From Clostridium grantii DSM 8605 (GTDB lineage: Bacteria; Bacillota; Clostridia; Clostridiales; Clostridiaceae), in the NCBI RefSeq assembly GCF_900129965.1, contig NZ_FQXM01000055.1:1-5401 (forward strand): a stretch of DNA of 5,401 bases, given 5' to 3'. Position numbers and translations under genes: made by a program. Of this stretch, positions 4,920 to 5,401 are shown one piece after another (within the stretch, counting starts at the first letter, position 1; each line of letters starts with the position of its first letter). The notes beneath the pieces are model-generated. The model ran no database searches. It had not been told where the DNA came from and saw only the letters and a list, made by a program, of their open reading frames with translations.

Positions 4920-5401
4920 TTGGAAATATTAATATTTTATTTTTTAGTGGCAGTAGGAATAATTATTTTACCAAAATACAGTAGATATAGGGGATCAAAG
5001 TACAAAATTGCTAGTGGAAATAGTTTTTTTAAAACAGTATTTGATAAAGGAAATTATGGTGAATTTTTGACTTTTTCATATCTAGAAAAGTTGGGTAAGC
5101 AGAATAAACTTATGACAAATATATATTTACCAAAGGCAGATGGTTCAACAACAGAGGTTGATTTAATAATGCTTTCAGAAACGGGTATTTATGTGTTTGA
5201 GTCAAAGAATTATAGTGGGTGGATTTTTGGTGATGAAAAAAATAAGAACTGGACTCAATCACTTCAAAACAAACAGAAAAATAAATTTTATAATCCAATA
5301 TGGCAGAATAAAGGACATATTAGTGCTTTGAAAGATACATTGGGGATTAATAAGGAAGATTTTTATAAATCATATATTATATTTAGTGAGCGTTGTACAC
5401 T
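4920..5401 (+). CDS. Membrane-anchored NERD-domain (nuclease-related) protein, 3' end outside window
   Basis: The first 160 residues of a NERD-domain protein (PF08378), a group placed in the PD-(D/E)xK nuclease-like superfamily and thought to act on DNA. Residues 3-17 (ILIFYFLVAVGIIIL) form one membrane anchor, followed by a basic KYSRYRGSKYK, which predicts a cytoplasmic domain. NERD landmarks are in order: GNYGE (44-48), YLPKADGSTTEVDLIM (69-84) with D81, VFESKNYSGWIFG (92-104) with the E94-x-K96 pair, NWTQ (110-113), and NPIWQN (125-130) with H133. The expected catalytic residues E48, D81, E94 and K96 are all present, so the visible part looks intact. The start is TTG, chosen from its ribosome site and the stop just before it. 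Many NERD proteins carry extra C-terminal domains (zinc ribbon, helicase, kinase); these would lie beyond the window. Confidence 0.85.
   Translation, partial: MEILIFYFLVAVGIIILPKYSRYRGSKYKIASGNSFFKTVFDKGNYGEFLTFSYLEKLGKQNKLMTNIYLPKADGSTTEVDLIMLSETGIYVFESKNYSGWIFGDEKNKNWTQSLQNKQKNKFYNPIWQNKGHISALKDTLGINKEDFYKSYIIFSERCT

Noticed and set aside
4897..4932. ATG 4897 as the NERD start
   Set aside because: It is in a different frame from the NERD coding sequence and reaches a stop after eleven codons.

Overview
The window is strongly AT-rich, with ATA/AGA/TTA-heavy codon use, AGGAG or AGGGGTGA ribosome binding sites, and simple stem plus T-run terminators. Together these point to a low-GC Firmicute, most likely a Clostridium-like member of the Clostridia. 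No rRNA, tRNA or CRISPR array is visible. The stretch looks like chromosomal accessory DNA: three apparently functional genes (one cut by the window edge) set among decayed mobile-element and defence-like gene remains.

Layout: (1) 2-133 is the tail of an unidentified gene. (2) 317-361 is the first copy of a 45-nt hairpin repeat. Directly after it comes a 5'-truncated SbcC/Rad50/SMC-like ATPase gene, broken again by one in-frame TAA at 1129-1131. The remnant keeps a CPYC zinc-hook-like motif, the ABC signature, Walker B, D-loop and switch histidine, but has lost Walker A. (3) 1758-2009 on the minus strand is the 3' end of an IS66-family insertion sequence, with one terminal repeat and the last 54 codons of its transposase. 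(4) 2057-2137 holds two neighbouring hairpins, the second being repeat copy 2. It is followed immediately by a 31-codon relic of a TnpB (IS200/IS605-type) gene. (5) 2244-3053 is an intact multi-pass membrane protein with a zinc-protease HEVSH motif. (6) 3143-3173 is a weaker third copy of the repeat core, then a terminator shared with the convergent gene. (7) 3229-4437, minus strand, is a 402-residue protein ending in a pRiA4b ORF-3-like domain. (8) 4513-4606 is an orphan C-terminal relic followed by a good terminator. (9) 4607-4919 is a 313-nt non-coding leader or promoter region with a 14-bp inverted repeat, a Spo0A-box-like site and overlapping hairpins. (10) 4920 to the window end is a membrane-anchored NERD-domain nuclease-like protein, starting at TTG and cut by the window edge.

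There is no obvious operon; each intact gene appears to have its own expression signals. The membrane protein and the pRiA4b-like gene converge on one bidirectional terminator. The most notable pattern is that the two full copies of the 45-nt repeat each end exactly where a truncated gene resumes (the ATPase and TnpB). This suggests the repeat is the end of a small palindrome-bearing mobile element, or a hot spot for deletion. I see no complete new defence system. The ATPase was probably once part of one, but it is now broken.
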